DNA from: Anaerobacillus alkaliphilus
Lineage (GTDB): Bacteria; Bacillota; Bacilli; Bacillales; Anaerobacillaceae
Length of the DNA: 64,000 nt
Reading direction: 5' to 3'
NCBI RefSeq assembly: GCF_004116265.1
Contig: NZ_QOUX01000046.1
Coordinates: forward strand, 744,001-808,000
The position numbers and the translations under genes are program-made. How positions within the stretch are numbered: position 1 is the stretch's first letter; the number at the start of each line of letters is the position of its first letter. The notes under the pieces were generated by a model, which was not told where the DNA came from, made no database searches, and saw only the letters and a program-made list of their open reading frames with translations. Of the stretch, positions 35,365 through 45,641 are shown piece after piece.

Positions 35365-36333
35365 TTAGCTAAGCCATTTGGCCACGTCTTTAGCAAAATA
35401 GGTAATGATTAAATCCGCACCAGCGCGCTTCATACTAATTAGCTTTTCCATAACAACAGCTTTTTCATCAATCCAACCGTTCATACTTGCACTTTTAATC
35501 ATTGAATACTCACCACTTACATTATAAGCAACAACTGGAAAAGAAAAATTGTCTTTTACTTCACGAATGATATCTAGATAAGATAGCGCTGGTTTTACAA
35601 TTAAAAAGTCAGCACCTTCTAAGACATCACTTTCTGCTTCACGAAGAGCCTCTAAACGATTGGCAGGGTCCATTTGATAGGTTTTACGATCACCAAATGA
35701 AGGAGCACTATGAGCGGCGTCTCTAAAAGGGCCATAAAATGCGGAAGCGTATTTAACTGCATACGACATAATTGGTATATGAGCAAATCCAGCTTCATCT
35801 AAGCCATGACGAATGGCTGCTACAAATCCGTCCATCATGTTTGAAGGAGCAATGATATCAGCACCCGCTTTTGCTTGTGAAACAGCTGTTTTCGCAAGAA
35901 GTTCTAATGTTGGATCATTTAGAACCGTTCCTTCTTCGATCACACCGCAATGCCCATGGTTCGTAAACTGACAAAGACATGTGTCAGCAATTACCACTAA
36001 TTCCTGATTAAGTTTCTTAATCTTTCTTATTGCTTGTTGAACAATTCCATTTTCACAGTAAGCAGACGTCCCAACCTCATCTTTCTCCTTTGGCACTCCA
36101 AAAACAATGACAGAAACAATTCCTAAATCCGTAATCGATTGAATTTCTTCTTCTAACAAATCAAGTGATATCTGAAAAACTCCCGGCATAGAAGCAACTT
36201 CGTTCTTTTGGTTTTCACCCTCTACGACAAATAGCGGATAAATTAAATCTTCTTTCTTTAACTGAGTTTCTCTTACCATTGAGCGCAAATTGGCTGTTTG
36301 ACGTAAGCGTCGATGTCTTTTGAATTCTAACAT
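35365..36333 (-). CDS. hemB: delta-aminolevulinic acid dehydratase (porphobilinogen synthase)
   Basis: 322 residues. The metal site with Cys ligands is visible ('[14 protein letters not shown]') and so are the Schiff-base Lys segments ('[21 protein letters not shown]' region and '[12 protein letters not shown]'). It joins two 5-aminolevulinate molecules into porphobilinogen. Overlaps hemD by 7 bases, and hemL follows 61 bases later. The cytoplasmic enzyme is octameric in known homologues. Confidence 0.97.
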   Translation of the reverse strand: MLEFKRHRRLRQTANLRSMVRETQLKKEDLIYPLFVVEGENQKNEVASMPGVFQISLDLLEEEIQSITDLGIVSVIVFGVPKEKDEVGTSAYCENGIVQQAIRKIKKLNQELVVIADTCLCQFTNHGHCGVIEEGTVLNDPTLELLAKTAVSQAKAGADIIAPSNMMDGFVAAIRHGLDEAGFAHIPIMSYAVKYASAFYGPFRDAAHSAPSFGDRKTYQMDPANRLEALREAESDVLEGADFLIVKPALSYLDIIREVKDNFSFPVVAYNVSGEYSMIKSASMNGWIDEKAVVMEKLISMKRAGADLIITYFAKDVAKWLS

Positions 36334-37106
36334 GATCTTTCCTCCTTTAGAGTTTCCATGATACTAGTAAGCATGCCTTGAATGGTATATTCTTCAGGTT
36401 CGATATGAACAGGTAGTCGATGTTTTAGCATAGTTTTTGTTGTAATTGGTCCAATAGAAACAAACATTAATTGTTCTATATACTCTCGCCACTTTGTCCC
36501 CTCTAATAAACGAACAAAATAGTCAACTGTTGATGAACTCGTAAACGTTACAATATCTATCTCGTGATTTTTAATGGCTCTATAGAGATGATCTTTCGAG
36601 CTTTTCTCAATGACAGTTTCATATACAGTTAGTTCTTGAACAAAAATCTGATTGGCACGTAATCCATCGGATATGACATCTCTAGCTAAGTTGCCACGTG
36701 GGATTAATACACGCTCTCCTCGATGAACAACCTTACTTAGACTTTGTAATAAACTCTCTGCTACAAAAGTTTCCGGTAATAAATCAGCTTTAAGGCCATA
36801 ACTAAGTAGACTTTCTTCTGTTTTTTTTCCAACAACAGCAATTTTACAAGGAATTTTTATATCTCGCCTATAAGCCATGTATTCCTTCATGAAAAAGTCT
36901 ATCCCATTTTTACTTGTAAAAACAATCCAATTATATGTATGTATTGTATTGATCGCATTGAGAATTGCTGTTTTGTCTGTTATACCAGTTATAGTAATAA
37001 GAGGTAACTCAATTGGAACTCCACCATTTTTCTGAATTTGAAATGAGAGAGCAGAAGCTTGCGCCTTTGCCCTCGTTACTAATATTCGTTTCCCTTGAAG
37101 AGACAT
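36327..37106 (-). CDS. hemD: uroporphyrinogen-III synthase
   Basis: 259 residues. Two-lobed HemD fold: '[17 protein letters not shown]' at the start, '[15 protein letters not shown]', '[17 protein letters not shown]', '[13 protein letters not shown]' and '[12 protein letters not shown]'. It closes hydroxymethylbilane to uroporphyrinogen III. Its start shares one base with the hemC stop, and its end overlaps hemB by 7 bases, so the three are tightly coupled. Confidence 0.94.
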   Translation of the reverse strand: MSLQGKRILVTRAKAQASALSFQIQKNGGVPIELPLITITGITDKTAILNAINTIHTYNWIVFTSKNGIDFFMKEYMAYRRDIKIPCKIAVVGKKTEESLLSYGLKADLLPETFVAESLLQSLSKVVHRGERVLIPRGNLARDVISDGLRANQIFVQELTVYETVIEKSSKDHLYRAIKNHEIDIVTFTSSSTVDYFVRLLEGTKWREYIEQLMFVSIGPITTKTMLKHRLPVHIEPEEYTIQGMLTSIMETLKEERSC

Positions 37107-38038
37107 TATATATCTAGGTCTGCCTTCACAGCATCAAGAATTTCTTTTGCACCTTTCTCAAGGAGCTTATTCGCTAATTCTATTCCTAAACTTTGTGGAT
37201 CTGTCCCAACTAGTGTTTCCTGTAAAATTGTTTTCCCGTCTGGTGAACCAACTAAACCAACAAGAACGATTTCACCATTTGCGTTTAACTCCGCGTAGCC
37301 GGCGATTGGCACCTGGCAACCACCCTCAATTTTATGAAGGAATGCACGCTCAGCAGTTACACAGCGCTTTGTTTGCTCATCAGTAAATTTGTTTAAAAGC
37401 TCTCTTAATTCTTTATCATCTTCACGACATTCAATCCCTAACGCACCTTGCCCAACTGCTGGTACGCATAATTCAGAAGACAAATATTCTGTAACTACCT
37501 CTGAACTCCACCCCATCCGCTCAAGTCCTGCTGCAGCTAAAATAATCGCATCATACTCGCCGTCTTTACATTTTTTCAAACGAGAATCGATGTTCCCACG
37601 GATCCACTTAATCTCTAAATCTGGACGTTTAGCTAGAAGTTGTGCAGACCGGCGTAAGCTACTTGTTCCCACAACTGTTCCTGGCTCTAAGTCCATTAAA
37701 CCTTTACCACTATTTGAAATGAGGGCATCACGAGGATCTACACGCTTTGGTACTGCTCCAATTGTTAAGCCAGGTTGTAAAACTGCAGGCATATCCTTCA
37801 TACTATGGACAGCCATATCTATCTCATTATTAAGCATTGCTTGCTCAATTTCTTTCACGAATAAACCTTTTCCACCAACTTTAGATAAAGTTACATCTAG
37901 AATTTGATCACCTTTAGTCACAATCTTCTCAACTTCAAACTCGAAAGAATCGTCAATTTTCTTTAGTTGATCAATCACCCAATTCGTTTGAGTTAAAGCT
38001 AGCTGACTTTTTCTAGAACCAACAATAATTTTACGCAT
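37106..38038 (-). CDS. hemC: hydroxymethylbilane synthase (porphobilinogen deaminase)
   Basis: 310 residues. '[19 protein letters not shown]' at the N-terminus, '[14 protein letters not shown]', '[18 protein letters not shown]' (Arg residues that bind the pyrrole chain), and the cofactor Cys in '[16 protein letters not shown]' that carries dipyrromethane. It polymerises four porphobilinogens. It lies 111 bases downstream of hemX, and that gap holds an AT-rich inverted repeat. Confidence 0.97.
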   Translation of the reverse strand: MRKIIVGSRKSQLALTQTNWVIDQLKKIDDSFEFEVEKIVTKGDQILDVTLSKVGGKGLFVKEIEQAMLNNEIDMAVHSMKDMPAVLQPGLTIGAVPKRVDPRDALISNSGKGLMDLEPGTVVGTSSLRRSAQLLAKRPDLEIKWIRGNIDSRLKKCKDGEYDAIILAAAGLERMGWSSEVVTEYLSSELCVPAVGQGALGIECREDDKELRELLNKFTDEQTKRCVTAERAFLHKIEGGCQVPIAGYAELNANGEIVLVGLVGSPDGKTILQETLVGTDPQSLGIELANKLLEKGAKEILDAVKADLDI

Positions 38039-38055
38039 GATAAACCCCCATGAAT

Positions 38056-38144
38056 AATTTTGAATTGTGAATTATGAATTATGAATTAAAGGCTTGAAGG
38101 AATTTCTACTTCAATTCAAAATTCACAATTTAACATTCACAATT
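38056..38144. repeat. inverted heptamer-type repeat (GAATTRT family), copy 2
   Basis: Left arm 38056-38088 of GAATTGT/GAATTAT units and right arm 38113-38144 of the inverted motif, separated by 24 bases. Its first 18 bases match copy 1 at 26168. It fills the hemX-hemC gap and could fold into a hairpin in the operon mRNA. Confidence 0.75.
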
Positions 38145-38149
38145 ATCTT

Positions 38150-38968
38150 TTAGTACCATAAATGAAACTTTGAAAGCGTTCCTGATAAAAAGTAATTAAT
38201 TAATATAAGAAGGAAGCCGGCAATGTTCAGTAATACTAATGAATACCCCTGAATTTTGTTTACTACTCTTCTATATAAGTAATAGCCATAAACCACTAAT
38301 ACTAAAACTGAAGTAATTACCTTTGCATCAAGCCATGGTATTTGATCTAGAGCAACGGCTGCCCAAATAATCCCCAAGATCACACCCATTAATAATAGCG
38401 GGAAGCCAAGCATTGTAAACATAAATGCAAGATGCTCTGATTTAGACAAATCTCCAAAACGGATTAATCGCTTTCCCCACCGCTTCTTTTTCAACATTTG
38501 GTGCTGGTAATAATACATTATCGAGAAAATAAAGGCGAAGGTAAACGAACCATATGCCAATAATACAAGTGTTATATGAATAAACAACAACTCAAATGTT
38601 AAAAGCTCCTGCAATGTCGCTGGTACATCACCAGTAGGAACAAAAACACTAAAGGTCATGATTGCGAAACCGAAAATATTTGTGAAAAATACAAAGAAAT
38701 CCACTTTAAAAAACCAATTTATAACTAGTGAAACACTCACGATTATCCACGCATAGAAGAAAAGCCCTTCAAACGATGTCATAATTGGCAAACGGTTGTA
38801 CTCAACCATTCGTGAAATGAAAAAGATTGTCTGAAGTATCCAGACAATAGAAAGCAACCAGAAGGAGATACGATTTACCTTCTGGTTGTTGTGTAAGAAA
38901 TCAACAAAATAGCCTATGACACTTAAACAATATAAAACCACAGTGAACATATAGATAAAATTCAACAT
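38150..38968 (-). CDS. hemX: HemX, CcsA-like membrane protein
   Basis: 272 residues with about eight membrane helices. The cytochrome c assembly (CcsA/ResC-like) texture is seen: 'SFEGLFFYAWIIVSVSLVINW', 'ELLFIHITLVLLAYGSFTFAF' and 'GVILGIIWAAVALDQIPWLDAKV'. In B. subtilis HemX lowers the amount of HemA post-transcriptionally. It lies 18 bases after hemA. Confidence 0.92.
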   Translation of the reverse strand: MLNFIYMFTVVLYCLSVIGYFVDFLHNNQKVNRISFWLLSIVWILQTIFFISRMVEYNRLPIMTSFEGLFFYAWIIVSVSLVINWFFKVDFFVFFTNIFGFAIMTFSVFVPTGDVPATLQELLTFELLFIHITLVLLAYGSFTFAFIFSIMYYYQHQMLKKKRWGKRLIRFGDLSKSEHLAFMFTMLGFPLLLMGVILGIIWAAVALDQIPWLDAKVITSVLVLVVYGYYLYRRVVNKIQGYSLVLLNIAGFLLILINYFLSGTLSKFHLWY

Positions 38969-38986
38969 TGCCGAAAAACTCCTCTC

Positions 38987-40351
38987 TTAGGAGCGAACTA
39001 CAGCATCTCTTGGATAAGCTACGACTTCTAGCTTAACTTCTGCTTTCTCCCCTAACTGACTACAGGACTCTTTTTCCTCTGCAGCTTCCGATTCAAGGGC
39101 GAAAATTCTTGTAAACAATGCTAAAGACTCTTCTGCATCTGGTTCAGCAGCTAATTCTTTTGCAGCTACAATCGGATCACGTAAAAGCTGGTTCACAATA
39201 CTCTTCATATGTTTACTTAACACTTTCTTTTCACGGTCTGATAAATTCGGTAATTTTCGCTCAAGACTAGCCATTGTTTCTTCCTGAACGGCAAGGGCTT
39301 TTGAACGTAATGAAGAAATAATAGGAACCACTCCTAACGTACTCAACCAGTTTTTGAAATCTGCTATTTCATTATCAATCATAATTTCAATTTTATCAGC
39401 TTCACGTTTTCGCTCATCTAGATTAGCTGCTACAATTCCTTCTAAGTCATCAATATCATACAAGTAAACACTTTCTAATTTACTTAATGAAGGGTCAATA
39501 TCACGTGGAACTGCAATATCTACCATAAACAACGGACGACCTTTACGCTTTTTAAGAATAGATTCGACTATCTCTTTTGTTACTACATAATCTTTTGCCC
39601 CAGTAGAACTAATTAAGATATCCGCATCGACTAATGCCTCTGTTAATTCATTTAACGGTCTTGCGTCACCTAAAAGCTTATCAGCTAATTCAACTGCCTT
39701 AGTCATCGTTCTATTAATAACAGTTACTTTGCCTACACCATTGGCATGAAGATGTTTACCTGTAAGCTCACTCATCTTACCCGCACCAAAAATAAGGACG
39801 TGCTTATTTTTGAAATCACCAAATATTTTTTTTCCTAATTCAACAGCAGCATAACTTACAGAAACAGCATTTTCACCAATTGATGTTTCAGAATGCGCTC
39901 GTTTTGCTAAAGTAACGGCCTGCTTAAATAATTGATTGAAAACAGTACCTGTAGCTTGTTGCTCTTGCGCAAATAGAAAACTCTCTTTAATTTGACCAAG
40001 AATTTGTGTTTCTCCGACTACCATTGAATTTAATCCACAGGTAACTCGGAATAGATGCTCTATTGCACGATCATTTTCATAAATATCTAAATACTCAACA
40101 AAATCATCCATTGGTAGATCAAACCATTGTGATAAAAAATTCTTTATATAATATCTTCCCGTGTGTAATTGATCCACTACTGCATAAATCTCTGTACGAT
40201 TACAAGTGGAAACGATTACACCCTCTAAGATGCTTTTCGTATTTATAAGCCTAGAAATCGCACTAGTTCGCTCCTCCCCTTGGAACGTAAACTTTTCTCG
40301 AATTTCAACCGGCGTTGATTTATAATTTAAACTAGTAACTAGGATGTGCAC
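38987..40351 (-). CDS. hemA: glutamyl-tRNA reductase
   Basis: 454 residues, close to the 455 of B. subtilis. The catalytic Cys50 sits in '[14 protein letters not shown]'; '[17 protein letters not shown]' and the Rossmann motif '[17 protein letters not shown]' follow, then the helical dimerisation arm. It reduces glutamyl-tRNA to glutamate-1-semialdehyde, the first and controlled step of haem synthesis. GTG start with GGGGGTG seven bases upstream. First gene of the hem operon. Confidence 0.97.
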   Translation of the reverse strand: MHILVTSLNYKSTPVEIREKFTFQGEERTSAISRLINTKSILEGVIVSTCNRTEIYAVVDQLHTGRYYIKNFLSQWFDLPMDDFVEYLDIYENDRAIEHLFRVTCGLNSMVVGETQILGQIKESFLFAQEQQATGTVFNQLFKQAVTLAKRAHSETSIGENAVSVSYAAVELGKKIFGDFKNKHVLIFGAGKMSELTGKHLHANGVGKVTVINRTMTKAVELADKLLGDARPLNELTEALVDADILISSTGAKDYVVTKEIVESILKKRKGRPLFMVDIAVPRDIDPSLSKLESVYLYDIDDLEGIVAANLDERKREADKIEIMIDNEIADFKNWLSTLGVVPIISSLRSKALAVQEETMASLERKLPNLSDREKKVLSKHMKSIVNQLLRDPIVAAKELAAEPDAEESLALFTRIFALESEAAEEKESCSQLGEKAEVKLEVVAYPRDAVVRS

Positions 40352-40421
40352 GTTTTTTCACCCCCAAATGGTTTCTTAACTCCATACTTTTCACGTGCGA
40401 AAAAATATATACCTACAACAT

Positions 40422-40449
40422 ATTATAACATGTCAACCAACTTGTACAA
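40422..40449 (-). promoter_or_regulatory. candidate promoter of hem operon
   Basis: Minus strand: -35 TTGTAC (40444-40449), 16-base spacer, -10 TATAAT (40422-40427). A TTGACA also overlaps the spacer but lacks a good partner. TTATAAT around the -10 equals one half of a PerR box; the second half does not match. Confidence 0.5.
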
Positions 40450-40700
40450 AAATATGATTGTGAACAGACCGTGAATTCATCATGGGAATTCCTGAAAAAG
40501 TAGGTCTAAATTTTACTAGGATAACCTTTTATTGTATCTTTTCGTACTTATCCAACTTTCATTCATCCATTTTAACATGTTTTTAGATTAATTACATTGT
40601 AAGAATGTAGAATTATTGCTAATCAGATAAAAGGTTGTCAAATTTAAGGGAATATGGTTTGATTTTAGAAAGAATATACATAATTGAGGAGAGAGAAAAT
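40450..40700. other. intergenic region without a recognised gene
   Basis: About 250 bases between the divergent hemA and the plus-strand membrane protein gene. AT-rich. I see no ORF with a ribosome site and no strong hairpin. The promoter of the plus-strand gene must be here but no clear boxes stand out. Confidence 0.5.
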
Positions 40701-41177
40701 GTGAAGCGACAAGGTATTTTCCCAGGTGTATTACTTATTGGTGTTGGACTTATCTTCTTACTGCAAAATTACAATATCCCATTTATTCAATCAGTTTTTT
40801 CATGGCCGTCTATTCTTGTCATAATCGGCTTAGCTTTTTTGTTTCAAGCCTATATTGGAAAAGACTATCATTCTATTTTTACTGGTATTTTACTAGTCGG
40901 TTTAGGAATTCACTTTCACGGCTTACATCTATTTTCATTTTGGCCAGATCACTGGGCGATGTTTACATTAATTATTGGTGTTGCTTTCCTTTTTAGGTAT
41001 AGTAAAACAAAGAAGGATGGGCTTGTCCCGGGAGTGATTTTACTACTTATTTCATTGGTTGCTTTTATGTACAGTGAATTCGTTGATTTATTTGGATCTC
41101 TTTATAGCTATATAGAAAACTTCTGGCCAATTGCTTTAATAGTAGGAGGAATTTATTTATTGTTTTTTAGGAAATAA
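40701..41177 (+). CDS. LiaF/DUF5668-like membrane protein
   Basis: About 158 residues with five or six hydrophobic segments and repeated 'GVLLIGVGLIFLLQ', 'SWPSILVIIGLAFLFQAY', 'WPIALIVGGIYLLF' units, typical of the DUF5668/LiaF-N membrane domain found in envelope-stress sensors and phage-shock-like proteins. The GTG at 40701 has GAGGAG about nine bases upstream; a longer frame to 40635 lacks a ribosome site. No two-component genes are adjacent, so it seems to be a stand-alone membrane domain. Confidence 0.75.
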   Translation: MKRQGIFPGVLLIGVGLIFLLQNYNIPFIQSVFSWPSILVIIGLAFLFQAYIGKDYHSIFTGILLVGLGIHFHGLHLFSFWPDHWAMFTLIIGVAFLFRYSKTKKDGLVPGVILLLISLVAFMYSEFVDLFGSLYSYIENFWPIALIVGGIYLLFFRK

Positions 41178-41193
41178 TATAGATCATTACTTC

Positions 41194-41493
41194 CTAGGCT
41201 AAATTCGAGGACAGGGATTCCGTTATTCTATAAAAAAACGTAGTTTTTTGCTTTTCAAGGACAAGGGTTCTGTTAATTTTCCTAAAAATAACAGAACCCT
41301 TGTCCTTTTTTACAGTAATAACTGATCTTATGACCGCGAAAACTAGAAAAGTAGTAAAACCATAAAAATAGCGAAACCACTGGCCGTGAAATTTACCTGT
41401 TGTCATTCCAAAACTTTTCATTTGCATATTCCTCATTTTTTCTACAACTTCTTCTACCAAAGACCTCCTTCTTTCGTAAAAAACAACGATCAT
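41194..41493 (-). CDS. dubious small ORF
   Basis: 99 codons. The middle holds one possible membrane helix ('WFRYFYGFTTFLVFAVIRSV'). The last third runs through the palindromic repeat at 41211-41307, a sign that the C-terminus is not ancestral. An AGGAGG exists inside the frame but no start codon is at proper distance. Listed for completeness; probably not a gene or a remnant. Confidence 0.2.
   Translation of the reverse strand: MIVVFYERRRSLVEEVVEKMRNMQMKSFGMTTGKFHGQWFRYFYGFTTFLVFAVIRSVITVKKDKGSVIFRKINRTLVLEKQKTTFFYRITESLSSNLA
41211..41307. repeat. palindromic intergenic repeat
   Basis: A 19-base perfect inverted repeat (41257-41275 and 41289-41307) is flanked on the left by a diverged direct copy of its arm (AGGACAGGGATTCCGTTATT at 41213-41232 against AGGACAAGGGTTCTGTTA). 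The hairpin is followed by T on the plus strand and could end the DUF5668-like gene. Confidence 0.7.
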
Positions 41494-41623
41494 CTTCTAT
41501 AATTCTTCACTCTTCTTACTAGTAATGTAATTATGAGTCGGAAAGTTTTTCCAAATGCTACTAGGGATTTCTCTAATAACCCTCGAAGTAAGAGGCTATG
41601 TAATGAAATAGAGGAGGCCTCCC

Positions 41624-42472
41624 ATGAAATATATCTTTCAGTTAGTTATATTAAGTTTTTTAGTTGCTTGTGGAACAGTTGACAGTCAGTTTGGAGAAGC
41701 AAGTATTCTTGTAGACAAGATGTTTGACGTTAATACAAATGCTTTAGCCGCTGATAAGACCTTTATTAGTTCTGATGACCTCCTTGAAGTTCCACTACTA
41801 TACAGTGAAAGTCAGCTTACTTCTATTGATGAAATCATAAAAAGCATAGACAAAGTAAAGGAGATTAAAGACGGTGTATTTCAAGGAGTGCTTGTAGAAT
41901 TTCTTCCGCATAGTCTAGAACCAAGTATCGAGTTTTACACGTGGTTAAGAAACGATAAAATTGAATTGATTGATATCAATAAATTTAACGATGAGGTTAC
42001 AACATATGGGTTTGAGATGGGACGCTTTTATTTGGATTTATGGGATAGAGTTGACGATTTTTATGTAAGTTACCATGATCTAGAGTTGACAGAAGAATTT
42101 TTAGTTGCTGGAAAACTAGGAAAAATGTATACATCCCCTATCACTATTGGTACAAGCAAAGATCAAGTAATTGCATTGAAAGGGGAGCCTATTGTTAGTG
42201 ATTGGTACAATGGTGGAATTTTGTATTCTTATAACGATATCGTCTATATCTTTGATGAGAACGAGGTTGTAAAGGCCGTGAACATGCCTGGTAATCGAAT
42301 TAAATCGATTTTGCAAGAAGTTCCAACGATGTTAGGTCAACCTTCGAGTATTCATTACTCAGAATTAGATAGCATCTTAACTTACTCTTACCAGCTAGGT
42401 AATTATGCGTTATCATTTGAAGCAGATCAAGAAACTTCGAGTGTCACAACAATCTGGCTCCATAAAAAATAA
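41624..42472 (+). CDS. hypothetical lipoprotein
   Basis: 282 residues. Lipobox 'FLVAC' with Cys16, so a membrane-anchored outer-face protein. The C-terminal third repeats a short unit: 'PITIGTSKDQVIALKGEPIVSDWYNGG' style and 'SILQEVPTMLGQPSSI', reminiscent of DUF4309 or SmpA-like small beta domains that follow 'IG.s...V....G.P'. The N-terminal two thirds are unrecognised. Strong GGAGG ribosome site. Ends at a terminator shared with engB. Confidence 0.7.
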   Translation: MKYIFQLVILSFLVACGTVDSQFGEASILVDKMFDVNTNALAADKTFISSDDLLEVPLLYSESQLTSIDEIIKSIDKVKEIKDGVFQGVLVEFLPHSLEPSIEFYTWLRNDKIELIDINKFNDEVTTYGFEMGRFYLDLWDRVDDFYVSYHDLELTEEFLVAGKLGKMYTSPITIGTSKDQVIALKGEPIVSDWYNGGILYSYNDIVYIFDENEVVKAVNMPGNRIKSILQEVPTMLGQPSSIHYSELDSILTYSYQLGNYALSFEADQETSSVTTIWLHKK

Positions 42473-42499
42473 GAAGGCGAATTTTCGCCTTCTTATTTT
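42466..42499. terminator. bidirectional terminator between lipoprotein gene and engB
   Basis: 15-base stem (42466-42480 and 42485-42499) with a 4-base loop, A-rich on the left and T-rich on the right. Confidence 0.88.
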
Positions 42500-43114
42500 T
42501 TATAACTGTTCTGGTTCATTTTTCTTCGAACCAAATAAATATGATTCCATAGTGCTCCAAGCCTTCTCTTTGCCATAACCGGTTTCAGAGGAGAAAACGA
42601 CAATAGGATCATTAGGATCTTTATTTAATTTCTCTTTGATTACTTTTTCGTGCTTCTGCCATTTCCCTTTAGGGATTTTATCCGCTTTTGTGGCAATAAT
42701 GATCACTGGTATTTCAAAATGCTTTAACCATTCATACATGGAAATGTCATCTTTTGTTGGTTCATGACGGATATCAATTAGCTGAATAACAGCTTTTAAT
42801 GTATCACGGTTGGTAATATACGTTTCAATCATTCTTCCCCATGCGTCACGTTCACTTTTTGAAACTTTCGCAAAACCATAACCAGGTACATCAACAAAGT
42901 ACATCATTTCATTAATGACATAGAAGTTAAGTGTTTGTGTTTTCCCTGGCCTTGATGAAGTTCTCGCTAAGTTCTTTCGGTTAATCATCTTGTTAATGAA
43001 AGAAGACTTACCTACATTCGAGCGTCCAGCAAGGGCAACCTCTGGATAGCCTGTTGCTGGATATTGCTCTGGTTTTACTGCACTTATTACTATATCTGAT
43101 TGTGTAACCTTCAT
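42500..43114 (-). CDS. engB: ribosome biogenesis GTPase EngB/YsxC
   Basis: 204 residues. GTPase motifs: G1 '[10 protein letters not shown]', G2 and G3 '[12 protein letters not shown]', G4 'ATKADK', G5 region '[15 protein letters not shown]'. In B. subtilis YsxC is essential for late 50S ribosome assembly. The start overlaps the lon stop by four bases, as in other Bacilli. Confidence 0.96.
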   Translation of the reverse strand: MKVTQSDIVISAVKPEQYPATGYPEVALAGRSNVGKSSFINKMINRKNLARTSSRPGKTQTLNFYVINEMMYFVDVPGYGFAKVSKSERDAWGRMIETYITNRDTLKAVIQLIDIRHEPTKDDISMYEWLKHFEIPVIIIATKADKIPKGKWQKHEKVIKEKLNKDPNDPIVVFSSETGYGKEKAWSTMESYLFGSKKNEPEQL

Positions 43115-45432
43115 TTCTTCTCTCCTACTAGCGCATGCTTAAGTACTTCATCTAAGTGTGATACTGGTATAAATGTTAAATCATTGCGGACACTCTCTGG
43201 AATATCATCTATATCCTTCTCATTATCCTTTGGTAGAATAATAATTTTTAACCCTGCACGGTGTGCACTCATTGATTTTTCCTTTAACCCACCAATTGGT
43301 AACACTCGTCCTCTTAGCGTAATTTCACCAGTCATCCCCACTTCTTTACGAACAGCTCGACCAGTGAGGGCGGAAATAAGTGCTGTAGCCATGGTAATCC
43401 CAGCAGAAGGACCGTCTTTTGGTGTTGCCCCTTCAGGAACATGGATATGAATGTCATTTGTCTCATGGAAAGTTGGATCAATATGAAGCTCAGCCGAACG
43501 TGAGCGGATGTATGAAAATGCCGCTTGAGCAGATTCCTTCATGACATCACCTAGCTTACCAGTTAGGGTTAGTTTACCTTTACCAGGGGCAAGGGAAACT
43601 TCAATCGCAAGAGTGTCACCACCTGCAGAAGTGTAGGCTAAACCTGTTGCTGCACCAATTTGATCTACTTCCTCTGCAATGCCGTAACGGAATCTTGGCT
43701 TACCTAGCATTTGTTCAATCGTATTGGCAGTAACTACAACACGTTTTTTCTCATTTGATACGATAATCTTAGCAGCTTTCCGACAAAGAGTTGCCATTTG
43801 ACGCTCTAAATTACGGACTCCAGCTTCTCGTGTATAATAGCGAACGACCTTTAACATTGCATCGTCCTTCACTTGAATTTTCCCTTTATCAAGTCCATGA
43901 TCCTTCATTTGTTTAGGTAACAGGTAGTCTTTAGCAATATGAAGCTTTTCAACTTCAGTATAACCTGGAATATGAATGATCTCCATTCTATCAAGTAACG
44001 GACCTGGTATTGTACCAACATTATTGGCAGTCGTAATAAACATAACCTTTGATAAGTCATAAGGCTCTTCAATAAAATGGTCACTAAACGTATTATTCTG
44101 TTCTGGATCCAATACCTCTAATAAAGCAGATGATGGATCGCCTCGGAAGTCGCTAGCCATCTTATCTATTTCATCCAATAAAAATACAGGATTGATAGTT
44201 CCAGCTTTTTTCATTCCTTGAATGACTCTTCCAGGCATTGCACCGACATACGTGCGACGATGACCTCTAATCTCCGCTTCATCTCGAACACCACCTAAGG
44301 AAATACGGACAAAATTTCGATCTAATGAACGAGAAATCGAACGGGCTAAAGAGGTTTTCCCGACCCCAGGAGGTCCTGCTAAACATAGGATTGGACCTTT
44401 TAACTGGTTTGTTAACTGTTGAACAGCTAAATATTCAAGAACACGCTCTTTTACTTTTTCAAGTCCATAATGATCTTCATTTAAAATTGTTTCAGTACGA
44501 TGAATATCTAATACATCTGTTGTTTCTTTATTCCAAGGAAGAGTGATTAACCACTCTAAATAATTGCGGATTACTGAACTTTCTGCTGATGTTGCTGGCA
44601 TCTTTTCATAACGTTCAAGCTCTTTATAAGCCTTTTCTTCAATAGATTCAGGCATTTTTGCTTGCTCAATTCGCTCTTTAAAAGAATCAATTTCCCCTTC
44701 TTTACCTTCTTTGTCACCAAGTTCTTTTTGGATCGCCTTCATTTGCTCACGTAAATAGTATTCTTTTTGCGTGCGTTCCATAGACTTTTTCACTCGTTGA
44801 CCAATTTTCTTTTCAAGCCCTAGCACTTCTTTTTCATTGTTAAGGATTTCAATTAATTTACTTAAACGATCTTTTACAGAAATTGTTTCTAATATTTCTT
44901 GCTTTTGAACGATCTTTAGAGGAAGATGTGACGCAACAACATCTGCCAAACGTCCAGGTTCTAGGATATCAGCAACTGAAGCTAATGTCTCAGCTGATAT
45001 TTTCTTTGAAAGCTTTATATATTGATCAAATTGATGTAAAACGTTTCTCATTAAGGCTTGTTCTTCCGCATCACCACTTATTTCATCATCAATAAGGGTC
45101 ATTTCCACTTCAAAATATTCTTCATTTTCAAGAAAACGTTCTACTTTCGCCCGTTGTAACCCTTCAACTAATACCCGTATCGTACCATTTGGTAATTTCA
45201 GCATTTGTTTTACTTTTGCGAGGGTACCAATTGTATAAATTTCATTTTCGGTAGGTTCATCTATGGCAATTTCACGTTGGGTTGCTAAGAAAATGGTATG
45301 GTCATTAACCATCACTTGCTCTAGAGCTTGAACAGATTTACTTCTCCCCACGTCTAGATGAAGTACCATTGTTGGATAAACAAGTATTCCGCGTAACGGC
45401 AAAAGGGGAATAACTTTTGTTTCTTTCTCCAT
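43111..45432 (-). CDS. lon: ATP-dependent protease Lon (LonA)
   Basis: 773 residues. LonA substrate-binding domain ('[19 protein letters not shown]' near the start), AAA+ module with Walker A 'GPPGVGKTS' and '[11 protein letters not shown]', then the Ser-Lys protease domain with the catalytic Ser in '[15 protein letters not shown]'. The ATG at 45432 has GGAGGTG eight bases upstream; a longer frame to 45459 is unlikely. It degrades misfolded and regulatory proteins in the cytoplasm. Confidence 0.97.
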   Translation of the reverse strand: MEKETKVIPLLPLRGILVYPTMVLHLDVGRSKSVQALEQVMVNDHTIFLATQREIAIDEPTENEIYTIGTLAKVKQMLKLPNGTIRVLVEGLQRAKVERFLENEEYFEVEMTLIDDEISGDAEEQALMRNVLHQFDQYIKLSKKISAETLASVADILEPGRLADVVASHLPLKIVQKQEILETISVKDRLSKLIEILNNEKEVLGLEKKIGQRVKKSMERTQKEYYLREQMKAIQKELGDKEGKEGEIDSFKERIEQAKMPESIEEKAYKELERYEKMPATSAESSVIRNYLEWLITLPWNKETTDVLDIHRTETILNEDHYGLEKVKERVLEYLAVQQLTNQLKGPILCLAGPPGVGKTSLARSISRSLDRNFVRISLGGVRDEAEIRGHRRTYVGAMPGRVIQGMKKAGTINPVFLLDEIDKMASDFRGDPSSALLEVLDPEQNNTFSDHFIEEPYDLSKVMFITTANNVGTIPGPLLDRMEIIHIPGYTEVEKLHIAKDYLLPKQMKDHGLDKGKIQVKDDAMLKVVRYYTREAGVRNLERQMATLCRKAAKIIVSNEKKRVVVTANTIEQMLGKPRFRYGIAEEVDQIGAATGLAYTSAGGDTLAIEVSLAPGKGKLTLTGKLGDVMKESAQAAFSYIRSRSAELHIDPTFHETNDIHIHVPEGATPKDGPSAGITMATALISALTGRAVRKEVGMTGEITLRGRVLPIGGLKEKSMSAHRAGLKIIILPKDNEKDIDDIPESVRNDLTFIPVSHLDEVLKHALVGEKK

Positions 45433-45641
45433 TATGTATACACCTCCATATAACACCATCTCACTAAGAAGAGATAGTATTTAACTTTTGTCAGCATGTA
45501 AAATGCAATTACATCAAATCATTATCTAGTTGCCAGTTATAGTTAATCTTGTACAATTTTATCCTATCGTACCATCTTTGTCTAATATAACTCAATTAGA
45601 GTTAAGTAAGAAGGGGATGGTTCTTCTCCCCTTCTTTATCT

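Noticed and set aside
37389-37907. 172-codon plus-strand ORF antisense to hemC
   Set aside because: Antisense frame inside a fully conserved enzyme gene; no family texture.
40415-40430. PerR box at the hemA promoter
   Set aside because: Only one half-site TTATAAT is present and the other half does not match; TATAAT alone explains it.
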